64,000 nt of DNA, taken from the NCBI RefSeq assembly GCF_900104055.1, contig NZ_FNJQ01000009.1, positions 1 through 64,000 of the forward strand, given 5' to 3'. Below, in pieces: positions 1 through 8,130 of this stretch (within the stretch, counting starts at the first letter, position 1; the number at the start of each line of letters is the position of its first letter). Position numbers and translations under genes: made by a program. The DNA is from Pseudoselenomonas ruminantium (lineage in GTDB: Bacteria; Bacillota; Negativicutes; Selenomonadales; Selenomonadaceae). Below the pieces are notes generated by a model. It was not told the origin of the DNA. It was given only the letters and a program-made list of their open reading frames with translations, and made no database searches.

Positions 1-4
1 GAAT

Positions 5-121
5 ATCTGGTGACGATAGCTGAGTGGATCCACCTGTTCCCATACCGAACACAGTAGTTAAGCACTCATACGCCGAAAGTACTTGTCTGGAGACGGACTG
101 GGAGGATAGGGCGTTGCCAGT
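5..121 (+). rRNA. rrf: 5S ribosomal RNA
   Basis: The segment carries the conserved 5S core CCATACCGAACACAG (about 40-54) and the loop E/helix IV pattern ending in GGATAGGGCGTTGCCAG. The 5' strand CTGGTGAC (7-14) pairs with GTTGCCAG (113-120) to close helix I, with two G-U pairs. It is the last gene of an rRNA operon whose 16S and 23S lie left of the window. A Rho-independent terminator follows within 10 bases. Confidence 0.95.
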
Positions 122-128
122 TAAGCTG

Positions 129-153
129 AAAGCACCCTGTGGGGTGCTTTTTT
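129..153 (+). terminator. Rho-independent terminator of the rRNA operon
   Basis: AGCACCC (131-137) pairs with GGGTGCT (142-148) across a short loop and is followed by a T-run. It ends the operon directly after 5S. Confidence 0.85.
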
Positions 154-164
154 GTGTTATATGA

Positions 165-193
165 GTGACGAAGATGTCCGCATATGATATACT
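165..193 (+). promoter_or_regulatory. Sigma-A type promoter for the HAD hydrolase gene
   Basis: GTGACG (165-170, 4/6 to the -35 consensus), a 17-base spacer and TATACT (188-193, 5/6 to the -10 consensus). It lies about 40 bases before the start codon of the following gene. Confidence 0.55.
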
Positions 194-232
194 ATCAATG
201 TTGTGTTCATTTGATTTGCTTAGGAGATTTGC

Positions 233-1036
233 ATGATAAAATTAATCTTTTCGGATATGGATGGTACGTTGCTGGATGAGAATGGTCAGTTGCCGGCCGA
301 GTTTGATGCGGTGATGGGGCAGCTGCAGGAACGCGGGGTACAGTTTGCGCCTGCCAGCGGCCGGCAGTATTTTTCACTGCTAAAATCCTTCCATAAATAT
401 GAAGATCAGTTTATCTTTGTCAGTGATAATGGCACGATCGTGCGCCAGCATGGCAAGGAACTGTTTTCGGATATAATCGAACGGGATACGGCCCGGGAAA
501 TCTTTAATCTGGTCAATGATATCGATGGCATTTACAATGTCTTTTGTGGCAAGGAAACGGTTTATCTGTTGAAGCGCAAGAATCCGGAAATCCAGATGGA
601 CGAGCTGAAGAAGTATTTCCGGGCGGTAGAGATCGTGGATAGCTTTGATGATATACCCGAGGAGCCAATCAAGGTTTCTTTCTTTACGCCGGATGCGGAT
701 GCTGCTGAAAAGATCTATCCCCTGTTTGCGCCGTATTATGACTCCATGCAGGTAGTGCTGGCTAGTGCGTTCTGGGTGGATGTGACCAACAAGGGCGCCA
801 ACAAAGGGATGGCAGTGAAGGCTTTGCAGGAAAGACTGGGGTTGAAGCCGGAGGAATGTGCGGTATTTGGGGATTATATGAATGATCTGGAAATGATGGG
901 GGCGGCTTACTATAGCTACGCTATGGAAAATGCGTATCCCCCGCTCAAGGAAGCAGCCAGATTCATTGCACCCAGTAATGCGGAACATGGGGTGATGAAG
1001 ACTATCAAAGAATTCATCGCGCAGGGACTTTGTTGA
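233..1036 (+). CDS. Cof-type HAD-superfamily phosphatase
   Basis: Predicted cytoplasmic Mg-dependent phosphatase of the HAD superfamily, Cof subfamily IIB (267 aa, normal length). HAD motif I is DMDGT at residues 8-12, giving nucleophile D8 and general acid/base D10. Conserved lysines appear near residues 187-191 (NKGANKG), and the Mg-binding motif IV GDYMND is near residue 212. The cap domain lies between motifs I and IV. Cof proteins dephosphorylate varied sugar phosphates and cofactors, and the substrate cannot be read from sequence. It appears monocistronic, with its own promoter. AGGAG lies 7 bases before the ATG. A perfect 22-bp inverted repeat overlaps the stop codon. Confidence 0.9.
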   Translation: MIKLIFSDMDGTLLDENGQLPAEFDAVMGQLQERGVQFAPASGRQYFSLLKSFHKYEDQFIFVSDNGTIVRQHGKELFSDIIERDTAREIFNLVNDIDGIYNVFCGKETVYLLKRKNPEIQMDELKKYFRAVEIVDSFDDIPEEPIKVSFFTPDADAAEKIYPLFAPYYDSMQVVLASAFWVDVTNKGANKGMAVKALQERLGLKPEECAVFGDYMNDLEMMGAAYYSYAMENAYPPLKEAARFIAPSNAEHGVMKTIKEFIAQGLC

Positions 1037-1084
1037 CATCAAGAGGCGAAGATATTTGAAAGTCTTCGCCTCTTGATGTCAACA
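1031..1084. repeat. Perfect 22-bp inverted repeat spanning a stop codon
   Basis: The arms at 1031-1052 and 1063-1084 are exact reverse complements of 22 bases around a 10-base loop. The left arm contains the last codon and TGA stop of the HAD gene. No T-run follows directly, so by itself it is not a classical terminator; one follows immediately at 1084. Confidence 0.9.
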
Positions 1085-1107
1085 AAATGTGTTCGAGCAC
1101 ATTTTTT
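1084..1107 (+). terminator. Rho-independent terminator after the HAD gene
   Basis: AAAATGTGT (1084-1092), loop TCGA, GCACATTTT (1097-1105), then further T residues. The stem contains one G-U pair. Confidence 0.7.
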
Positions 1108-1118
1108 GGCATAACCTA

Positions 1119-1147
1119 TTGAAATACCAATTCGTGTGGTGTATGAT
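1119..1147 (+). promoter_or_regulatory. Promoter of the araD-like gene
   Basis: TTGAAA (1119-1124), a 17-base spacer and TATGAT (1142-1147), both 5/6 matches to consensus. It lies about 75 bases before the AraD start. Confidence 0.65.
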
Positions 1148-1223
1148 ATGAGTGTAAGTAATTTGGAAAAATAGAAATTAGTAAGAAATTATGTGCATGG
1201 CACATTCTGTTGGAGGGGAACGT

Positions 1224-1928
1224 ATGTTAGAAGAACTCAAAGAGAAAGTCTATGAAGCCAATATGCTTTTGCCGAAGCATCATCTGATTACTTTTACTTG
1301 GGGAAATGTATCTGGTATTGACCGGGAGAAGGGGCTGTTTGTCATCAAACCGTCCGGGGTTGAGTATGATGTTATGAAGCCGTCGGATATGGTGGTTGTG
1401 GATCTGGATGGCAACAAGGTGGAAGGTGACCTCAATCCTTCTTCGGATACGGAAACGCATCGGATTTTCTATAAGGAATTCCCGAACATTGGCGGCGTGG
1501 TGCATACGCATTCCCGCTGGGCAACGATCTTTGCGCAGGCTGGCCAGGGCGTGCGGGCTTATGGTACGACGCAGGGGGATTATTTCTACGGCGAGATTCC
1601 CTGCACCCGGGATATGACGGAAGAAGAGATCAAGGGTGAATATGAGTACAACACTGGTGTAGTGGCAGTGGAACGGTTCAAGAAATACGGCATCAATCCG
1701 GACTATGTGCCGGCAGTGCTCGTGAAGAACCATGGCCCCTTCACCTGGGGGACGGACTGCTTCAATGCGGTGCATAACGCAGTCGTGCTGGAAGAAGTCG
1801 CCATGATGGCCTTCCATACGCAGATGCTAACGGGTGACCGTGATCCCATGCCGCAGGTGCTGCTGGACAAGCATTTCCTGCGCAAGCATGGCCCCAATGC
1901 TTATTACGGGCAAAAGAAAAAAGGCTAA
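1224..1928 (+). CDS. araD: L-ribulose-5-phosphate 4-epimerase (class II aldolase family)
   Basis: Predicted to interconvert L-ribulose 5-phosphate and D-xylulose 5-phosphate in pentose catabolism, using a zinc ion. Length is 234 aa (E. coli AraD is 231). Zinc-ligand motif HTHS gives H94 and H96, a third ligand lies in KNHGP near residue 170, and the phosphate-loop region (TWGNVSG) is near residue 25. The C-terminus AYYGQ matches the AraD end with its catalytic Tyr. The ATG at 1224 is chosen because GGAGGGG lies just upstream and the family begins there; an in-frame ATG at 1191 would add 11 residues without a good ribosome site. No other arabinose genes lie nearby, so an UlaF/SgbE-type role on a related pentulose phosphate is possible. 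Confidence 0.88.
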   Translation: MLEELKEKVYEANMLLPKHHLITFTWGNVSGIDREKGLFVIKPSGVEYDVMKPSDMVVVDLDGNKVEGDLNPSSDTETHRIFYKEFPNIGGVVHTHSRWATIFAQAGQGVRAYGTTQGDYFYGEIPCTRDMTEEEIKGEYEYNTGVVAVERFKKYGINPDYVPAVLVKNHGPFTWGTDCFNAVHNAVVLEEVAMMAFHTQMLTGDRDPMPQVLLDKHFLRKHGPNAYYGQKKKG

Positions 1929-1970
1929 AAAATTCCCAGCTGCTTCAAAAAGCAGCTGGGAATTTTTTTA
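1929..1970. terminator. Bidirectional terminator between convergent genes
   Basis: AAAATTCCCAGCTGCTT (1929-1945) pairs perfectly with AAGCAGCTGGGAATTTT (1950-1966) around CAAA. It has a T-run on the plus side and an A-run before it, so it can serve both converging genes. It reaches the stop codon of the minus-strand gene. Confidence 0.9.
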
Positions 1971-2420
1971 TTTTTTGCCTCGCAGAAGCTTGATGATGTT
2001 GAGGCCGCTTTCTTTTTCGCTCTTTTTCTTGCCCGTGAGATACTTGCGTCTTGCTTCCTGGGCGAGACGGTTGGCGTTGGCCGTGGCCTGCTGGACAGCC
2101 TGCTGGCAGGAAGAACAGTAGACGCCTGTATTGATAAGCTTGCCGCAGCGGCTGCAAGGATAGGCAATCTTGCCGCTCATGGCGAACTGACCGCTTTGGA
2201 TCATCTTAGAGGCAATCGCCAAAGGTGCACCGGTTTTCTTGACGATATCGCCAGCGGTGCAGTTGGGATTAGCTTCTACGAAATTCCGGATTTCTTCTTC
2301 ATAGTTTCGGTATGCATCATAACATTTCTGACAGGCCCCGGAGCCGGCATCTGCGTACAACTTGCCACAGATGGGACAGTTTTTCAGCACGGGGCGGTTT
2401 TTGCTATAGTATGTCTTCAT
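1968..2420 (-). CDS. Zinc-ribbon / helix-turn-helix protein, YvyF-like
   Basis: A 150-aa cytoplasmic protein with two cysteine pairs near the N-terminus (CPICGK and CQKC), a central helical part resembling a small winged helix (TAGDIVKKTGAPLAIASKMI), a second CxxC pair set (CSRCG, CSSC), and a basic C-terminal tail. The arrangement resembles the YvyF/TIGR03826 flagellar-operon proteins, but no flagellar genes are nearby, so the function is unknown. ATG at 2420 is preferred: GAGGAAGGG lies 9 bases upstream, whereas TTG at 2453 and ATG at 2429 have no correctly spaced ribosome site. An extended -10 (TGCTATAAT, minus strand, about 2483-2491) lies upstream. Confidence 0.75.
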   Translation of the reverse strand: MKTYYSKNRPVLKNCPICGKLYADAGSGACQKCYDAYRNYEEEIRNFVEANPNCTAGDIVKKTGAPLAIASKMIQSGQFAMSGKIAYPCSRCGKLINTGVYCSSCQQAVQQATANANRLAQEARRKYLTGKKKSEKESGLNIIKLLRGKK

Positions 2421-2593
2421 GGTAATCATCCCTTCCTCAGCAATAGGGGACAATGCTTCCCTGCAAGCGGACTACTAAGCACATTATAGCATAGACGACA
2501 GAAATAGTATATAATTCAGAAAAATAAATTATCTTACCGGCGGGGCGATTTGTGTTAAAATGATGGAGACTATCTGGTAAGGAAGTGAAGTGA

Positions 2594-3157
2594 ATGGCAA
2601 GCAATCAGCCGCCTAAAAGTGTTTTGAAACGGCTGGCGGAGCTGGAAAGGATATGTGAGGAATTGACTGGTCAGGTAGAGGCTTTGACAGCAGAGCGCAA
2701 TGCCTTTAAGGTCAAGTATGAAGATATCCTGTTGGAAAATATTCGCCTGCAGGAAAAGATGAGGGAATATCGGGAGCGTTTGCGACGCCATGAACCGATT
2801 GAGGTAAAAGCGGTGGTGGTGGAAGAAGCGGCAATGGAAGAGGACGCAGAGCCGAAGAAAGGTGAGCTGGATGCATTTGCGGATCTGCCCTTGAAGATCG
2901 CGGTGATTGGCGGTACGGATGCCTGGCAGGCCAAAGTTATGGAACGACATCCGGGATTCAAGGTCATTGGCAGCAGCAAGAATTTCGATCGGGATAAGCT
3001 GAGTGGTACGGATATCCTCGTCATCAACACCAATGCCGTATCCCATGCCTGCACGCAGAAGGCTAAGGGCGAAGTGGACAAGGGGACAGAGATACTCACG
3101 ATTTCCACCAATAATCTGGAGATTCTCGATAAGAAAATCATGGACATCCTAGCATGA
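2594..3157 (+). CDS. Coiled-coil protein with C-terminal DUF2325 domain
   Basis: A 187-aa cytoplasmic protein. Residues about 8-70 form a charged heptad-rich coiled coil. After an acidic linker (about 75-95), residues about 100-187 match the DUF2325 pattern: a beta strand ending in IGG, a second strand with an acidic loop, TDILVINTNAVSHAC, and a final STNNLEIL segment. DUF2325 domains resemble Rossmann-like receivers and have no settled biochemical role. Here the domain could report on a bound ligand through the coiled coil; that is inference. An extended -10 (TGTTAAAAT, 2553-2561) precedes the ATG, and GGAAGTGAAGTGA is the ribosome-binding region. It is monocistronic. Confidence 0.75.
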   Translation: MASNQPPKSVLKRLAELERICEELTGQVEALTAERNAFKVKYEDILLENIRLQEKMREYRERLRRHEPIEVKAVVVEEAAMEEDAEPKKGELDAFADLPLKIAVIGGTDAWQAKVMERHPGFKVIGSSKNFDRDKLSGTDILVINTNAVSHACTQKAKGEVDKGTEILTISTNNLEILDKKIMDILA

Positions 3158-3187
3158 TAAGTTTTTGAAAAAATTATCACCTATCTA

Positions 3188-3216
3188 TTGATTTTCATTC
3201 TCAATAGTGTTATATT
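3188..3216 (+). promoter_or_regulatory. Promoter overlapped by a Fur-box-like palindrome
   Basis: TTGATT (3188-3193), a 17-base spacer and TATATT (3211-3216). The -35 and spacer coincide with TTGATTTTCATTCTCAA (3188-3204), whose inner 15 bases match the Fur half-site pattern TGATAATnATTATCA at 11 of 14 defined positions. A Fur-type repressor bound here would block the promoter. Confidence 0.5.
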
Positions 3217-3222
3217 ATATTC

Positions 3223-3302
3223 AGGCTTTCGTTAAAGCTCTCCTAAAATATAATACACAGCAAAGCACCCCTTCGTACTGCTCATGCGAAGGGGTGCTTT
3301 GT
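3223..3302 (+). ncRNA. Candidate Fur-regulated small RNA
   Basis: Transcription from the promoter at 3188-3216 should begin near 3223 and reach the strong hairpin at 3262-3300, giving an RNA of about 80 bases with no start codon or ribosome site. The 5' part forms a small hairpin (GCTTT-CGTT-AAAGC) followed by unpaired CTCTCCT, which is complementary to Shine-Dalgarno sequences. This is the plan of iron-sparing RNAs such as RyhB and FsrA, but no homology to them is claimed. Confidence 0.35.
3262..3300. terminator. Strong hairpin, probable terminator
   Basis: AAAGCACCCCTTCG (3262-3275) pairs perfectly with CGAAGGGGTGCTTT (3287-3300) around an 11-base loop. The T-tract is short (TTT then GTAT), so termination strength is uncertain. 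Confidence 0.6.
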
Positions 3303-3368
3303 ATCCGGATTTATGGATTTTGACCGCTGAATATGATAAGATTAGGTGACACGGAGGAGGGAAAATCC

Positions 3369-3737
3369 ATGAAGAGAATCCTTATGTTTTTGAAATTATT
3401 CAGATATGATTTGTTGGTAATGCTGGTGGCCTTGAAGCATCGGGATACGCCGAAGAATGTGAAGGGGCTTTTGCTGGCAGCAATCCTTTATCTGGTTAGT
3501 CCAATCGATCTGATTCCTGATGCCGTTCCGTTGGCGGGAATTATCGATGATGCGGTGATCGTACCAGCGGCGGTGATGGGGCTTACGAATATGCTGCCGC
3601 GTAATGTACGTTATCAGGCCGAAGCACAGGCTGATAAGATGCTGCGCTATATGCCGGTGATATTAGGGGCGGCCACGCTCTTTATCATCTGCTGGCTCGG
3701 CCTTATCGTGTACGGGCTTTATAGATTGATCTTTTGA
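3369..3737 (+). CDS. YkvA family membrane protein (DUF1232)
   Basis: A 122-aa protein with the DUF1232 signature SPIDLIPDAVP (about residues 51-61) inside a hydrophobic helix pair, and a C-terminal transmembrane helix (about 97-119). The family is widespread and without a proven function. ATG at 3369 is chosen because GGAGGAGGG lies 7-8 bases upstream; an in-frame ATG at 3333 lacks a ribosome site. Its TGA stop overlaps the Shine-Dalgarno of topB, so the two genes are probably cotranscribed and translationally coupled. Confidence 0.82.
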   Translation: MKRILMFLKLFRYDLLVMLVALKHRDTPKNVKGLLLAAILYLVSPIDLIPDAVPLAGIIDDAVIVPAAVMGLTNMLPRNVRYQAEAQADKMLRYMPVILGAATLFIICWLGLIVYGLYRLIF

Positions 3738-3749
3738 GGTGTATTGAAA

Positions 3750-6236
3750 TTGCGTTTATATATTGCCGAGAAACCCAGCATGGGGCGGGAAATCGCCAAG
3801 TGCCTGAAGGGGCCGGTGCGCCGCTGTGATGGGTACTTAGAAACCGGGGAAGGAGTCGTGACCTGGCTGTTTGGCCATATCCTGCGGCAGGCAGAACCGG
3901 ATGAATACGATCCGAAGTATAAGAGATGGCGGGCTGAAGACCTGCCGATTATCCCGCAGCAGTGGAAGCTGTTTGTCGATAAATCCTGCGAAAAACAGTT
4001 TGCCATCGTCAAGGGGCTTATTGACCGCTGTGATGAAATCGTCCATGGCGGAGACCCGGACCGCGAGGGGCAATTGCTGGTCGATGAGGTGCTGGACTAT
4101 CTGGGCAATAAGAAGCCTGTCAAGCGCATCCTGCTCAATGCTTTGGATGAAGCCAGCATCAAGAAGGCTAATGCCAATCTGCGGGAGAACAGCGAGTTCT
4201 TCAATCTCAAGCAGTCAGCACTGGCCCGGGCGCGGGCAGACTGGCTGATCGGCATGAATCTGTCCCGGGCTTATACGCTGGCGGCAAGGCGGGCTGGTCA
4301 TGATAAATTGGTACTGCCCATTGGCCGTGTCAAGACGCCGACGCTTTCGCTGGTAGTACGGCGGGAACGGGAAATCGAGAATTTCAAACCCGTGGACTAC
4401 TATACCATCAAGGCCGAGTTTGCCCATGCGAACGGCACTTTCGCTGCCCAGTGGAAGCCCAAGGACACCATGGCAGGGCTGGACAGTGAAAACCGCCTGA
4501 TTGACAAGAAAATCGCCGAAGAAAAGCTTGCCGAGTTCCAGCAGGAGCCGCGGGAAGGCGTGATTTCGGCCTATCAGAAGACGAAGAAGCAGGAGCCGCA
4601 GCCCCTGCCCTTTTCCCTGTCTTCCTTGCAGGTGCTGGCAGGCAAGATGTTTGGCTATGCACCGCAGGTGGTGCTCGATACGGCGCAAAAGCTCTATGAG
4701 AAAAAGCTTACGACCTATCCGCGTTCGGATTGCGAGTATCTGCCGACCAATCAGTTCGGCGATGCGGTGAAGATCATCACGAATCTGGCGCAGGCAGGGG
4801 ATGAACGTCTGGCAGGCTGGACAAGTGGTGTAGATACGAAGACAAAGAGCCGTGCCTGGAATGACAAGAAGATTTCAGCTCATCATGCGATTATCCCCAC
4901 TACCGTCAAGGCCAATATGCAGACGATGACCACGGAGGAGCGTAATCTGTATTTCCTGATTGCCCGCGGCTATATGGCGCAGTTCTATCCCGTGCATCTT
5001 TATGACCAGACAAAGGTGGAGGTCACCTATAAGGATGAACTCTTCACGGCCAGCGGCCGCACGGAGCGGGACCTGGGCTGGAAGGTCATGTATCAGGCGG
5101 CGAAGAAAAAGACTGCCGATGATGACAGTGATAATGAAAGCGACAATGAGGAAAATGACGGCACTTTGCCGGCTATGAAGAAAAAGGACAGCGTCACCTA
5201 CGAGAAGGGCGCAATCACCCAGCGGGCGACCAAGCCGCCCGTGCGGTTTACGGAGTCCACGCTTTTGGCCGGCATGAAGGAAATCCATAAATATGTGAAG
5301 AATCCCGAAGCCAAGAAGCAGCTCAAGGACGTCTATGGTATTGGCACGGAAGCTACCCGTGCGACGATCATCGAAGATCTCGTCAAGCGCAAATTCATGC
5401 AGAAGCAGGGCAAGAAGAAGTATCTCGTGCCCACGCCAGCGGCCTATCTGCTCGTTGATGCCTTACCCGATGAAATGACTTATCCGGATTCCACGGCCAT
5501 CTGGGAGGATAAGCTCCATTCGATGTCGGAGGGGGACGGCACGCTCGATGAATTCCTGCGCGGCCAGATCGAGTTCACGAAGAAACTCTGCGGCAAGGCT
5601 GGCAATGCGCAGATGGAAGTCACCGGAGACAATGTCTGTCCCCGCTGCCATAGCGGCGTATTGACGCAGCGCAAGGGGAAGAATGGCCTGTTCTGGGGTT
5701 GTTCCAACTATCCAAAATGCCGCATGACCTGCAATGACAAGGACGGCAAACCGGATCTTGAGGATGCCAAGGCACGCGTGGCACGGTCTGTCCGTACTAG
5801 TGCGCCGGCGGCTGTGTCGGCCAGCCAGTTGGCACGGCAAAGCAGTGCTGCGGGCTATAAAACGCGGCCGATGGCGGCGGTGGCATATGCGCAAAGTGGC
5901 AATGGCCCCAGCGCACAGGACATGGCGGATCTGAATTCGCTGTTTGCGGCGGCGGATTACGAGGCACAGATGGCCGCGGATATGGCCAGCTATGAAGCGG
6001 CCCAGCCTAAGCGCGGCTGGCAAAATTGGGGAGATAAGCCTAAATTTTCGGCCAGCCCGCTGGAAAAAGCGGCAAAAGAAAAGACACAGGCAAATGATAA
6101 ATACCTGTGTCCTAAGTGCCGGGAAGGGCATTTACGCCTGATTCGCGGCAAGAACGGAGCGTTCTGGGGGTGCACCAACTATCCGCGGTGCACGGCTACT
6201 TTCGATGACAGCAAAGGGGCACCTTTATTAAGTTAG
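3750..6236 (+). CDS. topB: DNA topoisomerase III
   Basis: Type IA topoisomerase that relaxes and decatenates DNA by single-strand passage. Visible parts: N-terminal Toprim domain (RLYIAEKPS at the start, DPDRE metal motif about residues 104-108), the active-site tyrosine in TTYPRSDCEYLP (about residue 321), an acidic insertion near 460 (DDDSDNESDNEEND), and two C-terminal topoisomerase zinc ribbons (CPRC...CSNYPKC about 630-656; CPKC...CTNYPRC about 787-814) joined by an Ala/Ser-rich linker. Length is 828 aa; the extra length over E. coli TopB comes from the linker and ribbons. TTG at 3750 is chosen because it aligns with the family start MRLYIAEKPS and has AGGTG 8 bases upstream; the TTG at 3744 sits too close to that site. 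Confidence 0.93.
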   Translation: MRLYIAEKPSMGREIAKCLKGPVRRCDGYLETGEGVVTWLFGHILRQAEPDEYDPKYKRWRAEDLPIIPQQWKLFVDKSCEKQFAIVKGLIDRCDEIVHGGDPDREGQLLVDEVLDYLGNKKPVKRILLNALDEASIKKANANLRENSEFFNLKQSALARARADWLIGMNLSRAYTLAARRAGHDKLVLPIGRVKTPTLSLVVRREREIENFKPVDYYTIKAEFAHANGTFAAQWKPKDTMAGLDSENRLIDKKIAEEKLAEFQQEPREGVISAYQKTKKQEPQPLPFSLSSLQVLAGKMFGYAPQVVLDTAQKLYEKKLTTYPRSDCEYLPTNQFGDAVKIITNLAQAGDERLAGWTSGVDTKTKSRAWNDKKISAHHAIIPTTVKANMQTMTTEERNLYFLIARGYMAQFYPVHLYDQTKVEVTYKDELFTASGRTERDLGWKVMYQAAKKKTADDDSDNESDNEENDGTLPAMKKKDSVTYEKGAITQRATKPPVRFTESTLLAGMKEIHKYVKNPEAKKQLKDVYGIGTEATRATIIEDLVKRKFMQKQGKKKYLVPTPAAYLLVDALPDEMTYPDSTAIWEDKLHSMSEGDGTLDEFLRGQIEFTKKLCGKAGNAQMEVTGDNVCPRCHSGVLTQRKGKNGLFWGCSNYPKCRMTCNDKDGKPDLEDAKARVARSVRTSAPAAVSASQLARQSSAAGYKTRPMAAVAYAQSGNGPSAQDMADLNSLFAAADYEAQMAADMASYEAAQPKRGWQNWGDKPKFSASPLEKAAKEKTQANDKYLCPKCREGHLRLIRGKNGAFWGCTNYPRCTATFDDSKGAPLLS

Positions 6237-6244
6237 TGCGTATA

Positions 6245-6416
6245 GGCAGGCGGGGACATATTTTTCGGACTGCGCTGAATGTCTGGTATGAGGATGAGTA
6301 CCTCGTTGATGCTTGTGCCGGTTACCACGGCACATTGACATCGCCGTGTATTGTTTGTGCCAGCAACCAGCCAGCGGAGCAATCGCTCCGTTCCGAAAAA
6401 TACGTCCCCGCCTGCC
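6245..6416. repeat. Family A palindromic element, copy 1 (172 bp)
   Basis: The terminal 25 bases (6245-6269 and 6392-6416) are inverted repeats with one mismatch, of the form G-rich block, ATATTTTTCG. A central stem GTGCCG (6315-6320) / CGGCAC (6328-6333) lies inside, with AATGTCTGG on one side and CCAGCCAGCGG on the other. Copy 2 at 8131-8302 has the same length and layout. It sits between the convergent topB and DUF4127 genes and could stop transcription in both directions. Confidence 0.85.
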
Positions 6417-6444
6417 ATCCGTCTATTGTATTGAACTAGAACTT

Positions 6445-8043
6445 TTAAAAATCAATTTCGCATTCGAATAGGCGGTTCCATGGGTGGGAGATATGGAGTT
6501 TGTCCAGAGAGAGTCCTGCGGGCAGGGTGATGTTTTGCTGGGCGAATTCTTTCAGCCAGTCGGTTCCCTGTTTGGCGGCGAAGTCTTTTGCTCCGTCCAG
6601 ATTGCCGGTCTGCTGGTTGTAGCCGGGCTGGCTCCAGACGGCGGCGCCGAGTTTCTGCCGGACGTTGGCCTGATAGCCCCATTCTTCGAGGTAACGGGTG
6701 AGCATGAGTTCCTCCCGAGCCTGTTTATCCATCCATTTCGTGAGCATGCCGGTACCAATCAGGAAGCCGGTGGTATTGGTGGCGGTGTTCCAGCCGCCGT
6801 AGGCCTGCAGTTTGAACTGCAGGTCTTTTTTGTGCAGTTCGTTCATCAGGGCATTATCGGCGCCGTTGCCATAGGCGATATCGGCTACGGCAGTGGGATA
6901 GCCTTTGCTTACAAGCTCACTGACCAGATTGACAAAGGGCATGGTTCCCTTGCGGGGCTGGATGGTGTTGGCGGGGCCGTTGGCTTCGCCGGTTGTTCCG
7001 TCTGGGTTCGTACTGATGGCCATGACCAGTTCAGCTCGTTCTGGCGCAGGAACCTGTAGGCCGCCGGCGGCGATGATGGTATTATCGACGTCCAGGCCGA
7101 TTTTTTCATTGCAGTAGGCGGGGATGGTTTCACGGCCCTTGCCGATATTGTAGATGGTGTAGACAAAGGGAATATCTCCCTTGTCGTCGCAGATGGCCCG
7201 GCACAGCATGACCATGCCGAGTTCATCGGCACCGGAGGTCAGCTGCAACTTGGTCTTGTCAATATTCTGCCCGTATTCCCGCAGATGACGGGTTTCGTAA
7301 TGGGTTTGGGAGTAGAGGGCGCCGTCGTCACCGCCGAGGAACAGGAAGGAGAAAACGCCCTGCCCTGTGAGGTCAATCAAGGCTTTGTTGGCATTGTAGT
7401 TAAGGCCATGGCGGTGCGTCCAGTCTTCCATGGCGGCAGGAACGATTTCCTGTTCGAGCTTGGCAAGCTCCCGTTTTTCCTTCTTGGAGGCAAGGCCCAG
7501 TTCAGCCTTGTCGCGCAGCATGCTGTAGTCGCGGATTTTTACGGCATTTTGCTGGTAAATAGCCGGTTCCATGCCGTTGCCGGAGTGGGTAGCGGTCAAA
7601 AGTGTGCGCAGGATGGTGCCAAAGCCGTAGACGGGCAGGCGCGGATGGTCTTCGTGGAACGTGCGGAAGCGTTCTACGCGTTCGTTGATGGTGTCCTGCG
7701 TGAGTTCGTGATTGCGGGAGGCGACGAGGCTGCCATAGAGCATGGCATCGGTGGAGACTACCGCGGCTTTGGCACCGGAGGCGTTCTCGTTCAGCCACTG
7801 CCAAAGACCGTCCGGATCACCGGGCTGTTCTCGGGTTCCCAATAATTTTTCGGGAGGGACGACAACATCATAGCCGAGTTTTTCCGCCACCTGACGAGTT
7901 TCCTTGTCCGTAATCGGACGGTTGTCGAGCGGTACGAACAGGATTTTCTTCCCCTGCGCGGGGGAGACGGCTTCTGCTGCTGTCAGGTTCGGGATGAATG
8001 AAAAGGTTATGGCGAGTGCTATTAGCATGAATATTTTTTTCAT
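6445..8043 (-). CDS. Exported DUF4127 family protein
   Basis: A 532-aa protein with a cleavable signal peptide (MKKIFMLIALAITFSFIP, cleavage expected near LTAAEA). The rest matches the DUF4127 pattern: ILFVPLDNRPITDKET after the signal, a DAMLYGSLVASR segment, LGGDDGALYSQT, a TSGADELGM segment, and a late VADIAYGNGADN...LQAYGGWNTATNT block. The family has no established activity; the conserved Asp, Asn and His residues suggest an enzyme of the cell envelope (inference). ATG at 8043 has AGGAGG about 9 bases upstream; a frame start at 8067 would add 8 basic residues. An extended -10 (TGGTATTAT, minus strand, about 8069-8077) is the likely promoter. The gene is flanked on both sides by family A repeats. 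Confidence 0.82.
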   Translation of the reverse strand: MKKIFMLIALAITFSFIPNLTAAEAVSPAQGKKILFVPLDNRPITDKETRQVAEKLGYDVVVPPEKLLGTREQPGDPDGLWQWLNENASGAKAAVVSTDAMLYGSLVASRNHELTQDTINERVERFRTFHEDHPRLPVYGFGTILRTLLTATHSGNGMEPAIYQQNAVKIRDYSMLRDKAELGLASKKEKRELAKLEQEIVPAAMEDWTHRHGLNYNANKALIDLTGQGVFSFLFLGGDDGALYSQTHYETRHLREYGQNIDKTKLQLTSGADELGMVMLCRAICDDKGDIPFVYTIYNIGKGRETIPAYCNEKIGLDVDNTIIAAGGLQVPAPERAELVMAISTNPDGTTGEANGPANTIQPRKGTMPFVNLVSELVSKGYPTAVADIAYGNGADNALMNELHKKDLQFKLQAYGGWNTATNTTGFLIGTGMLTKWMDKQAREELMLTRYLEEWGYQANVRQKLGAAVWSQPGYNQQTGNLDGAKDFAAKQGTDWLKEFAQQNITLPAGLSLDKLHISHPWNRLFECEIDF

Positions 8044-8130
8044 TGTAAAATACCTCCTTCGAGTCATAATAATACCATTTTCCTATTCGTGGCGAAAGTT
8101 GTTTTTCCTTCTTTTTAGGTTAGGTTGTTC

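Noticed and set aside
6236-6439. Short open frames inside the family A elements (also 8120-8364 and 63527-63837)
   Set aside because: They arise from GC-rich palindromes, differ in reading frame between copies and lack ribosome sites.
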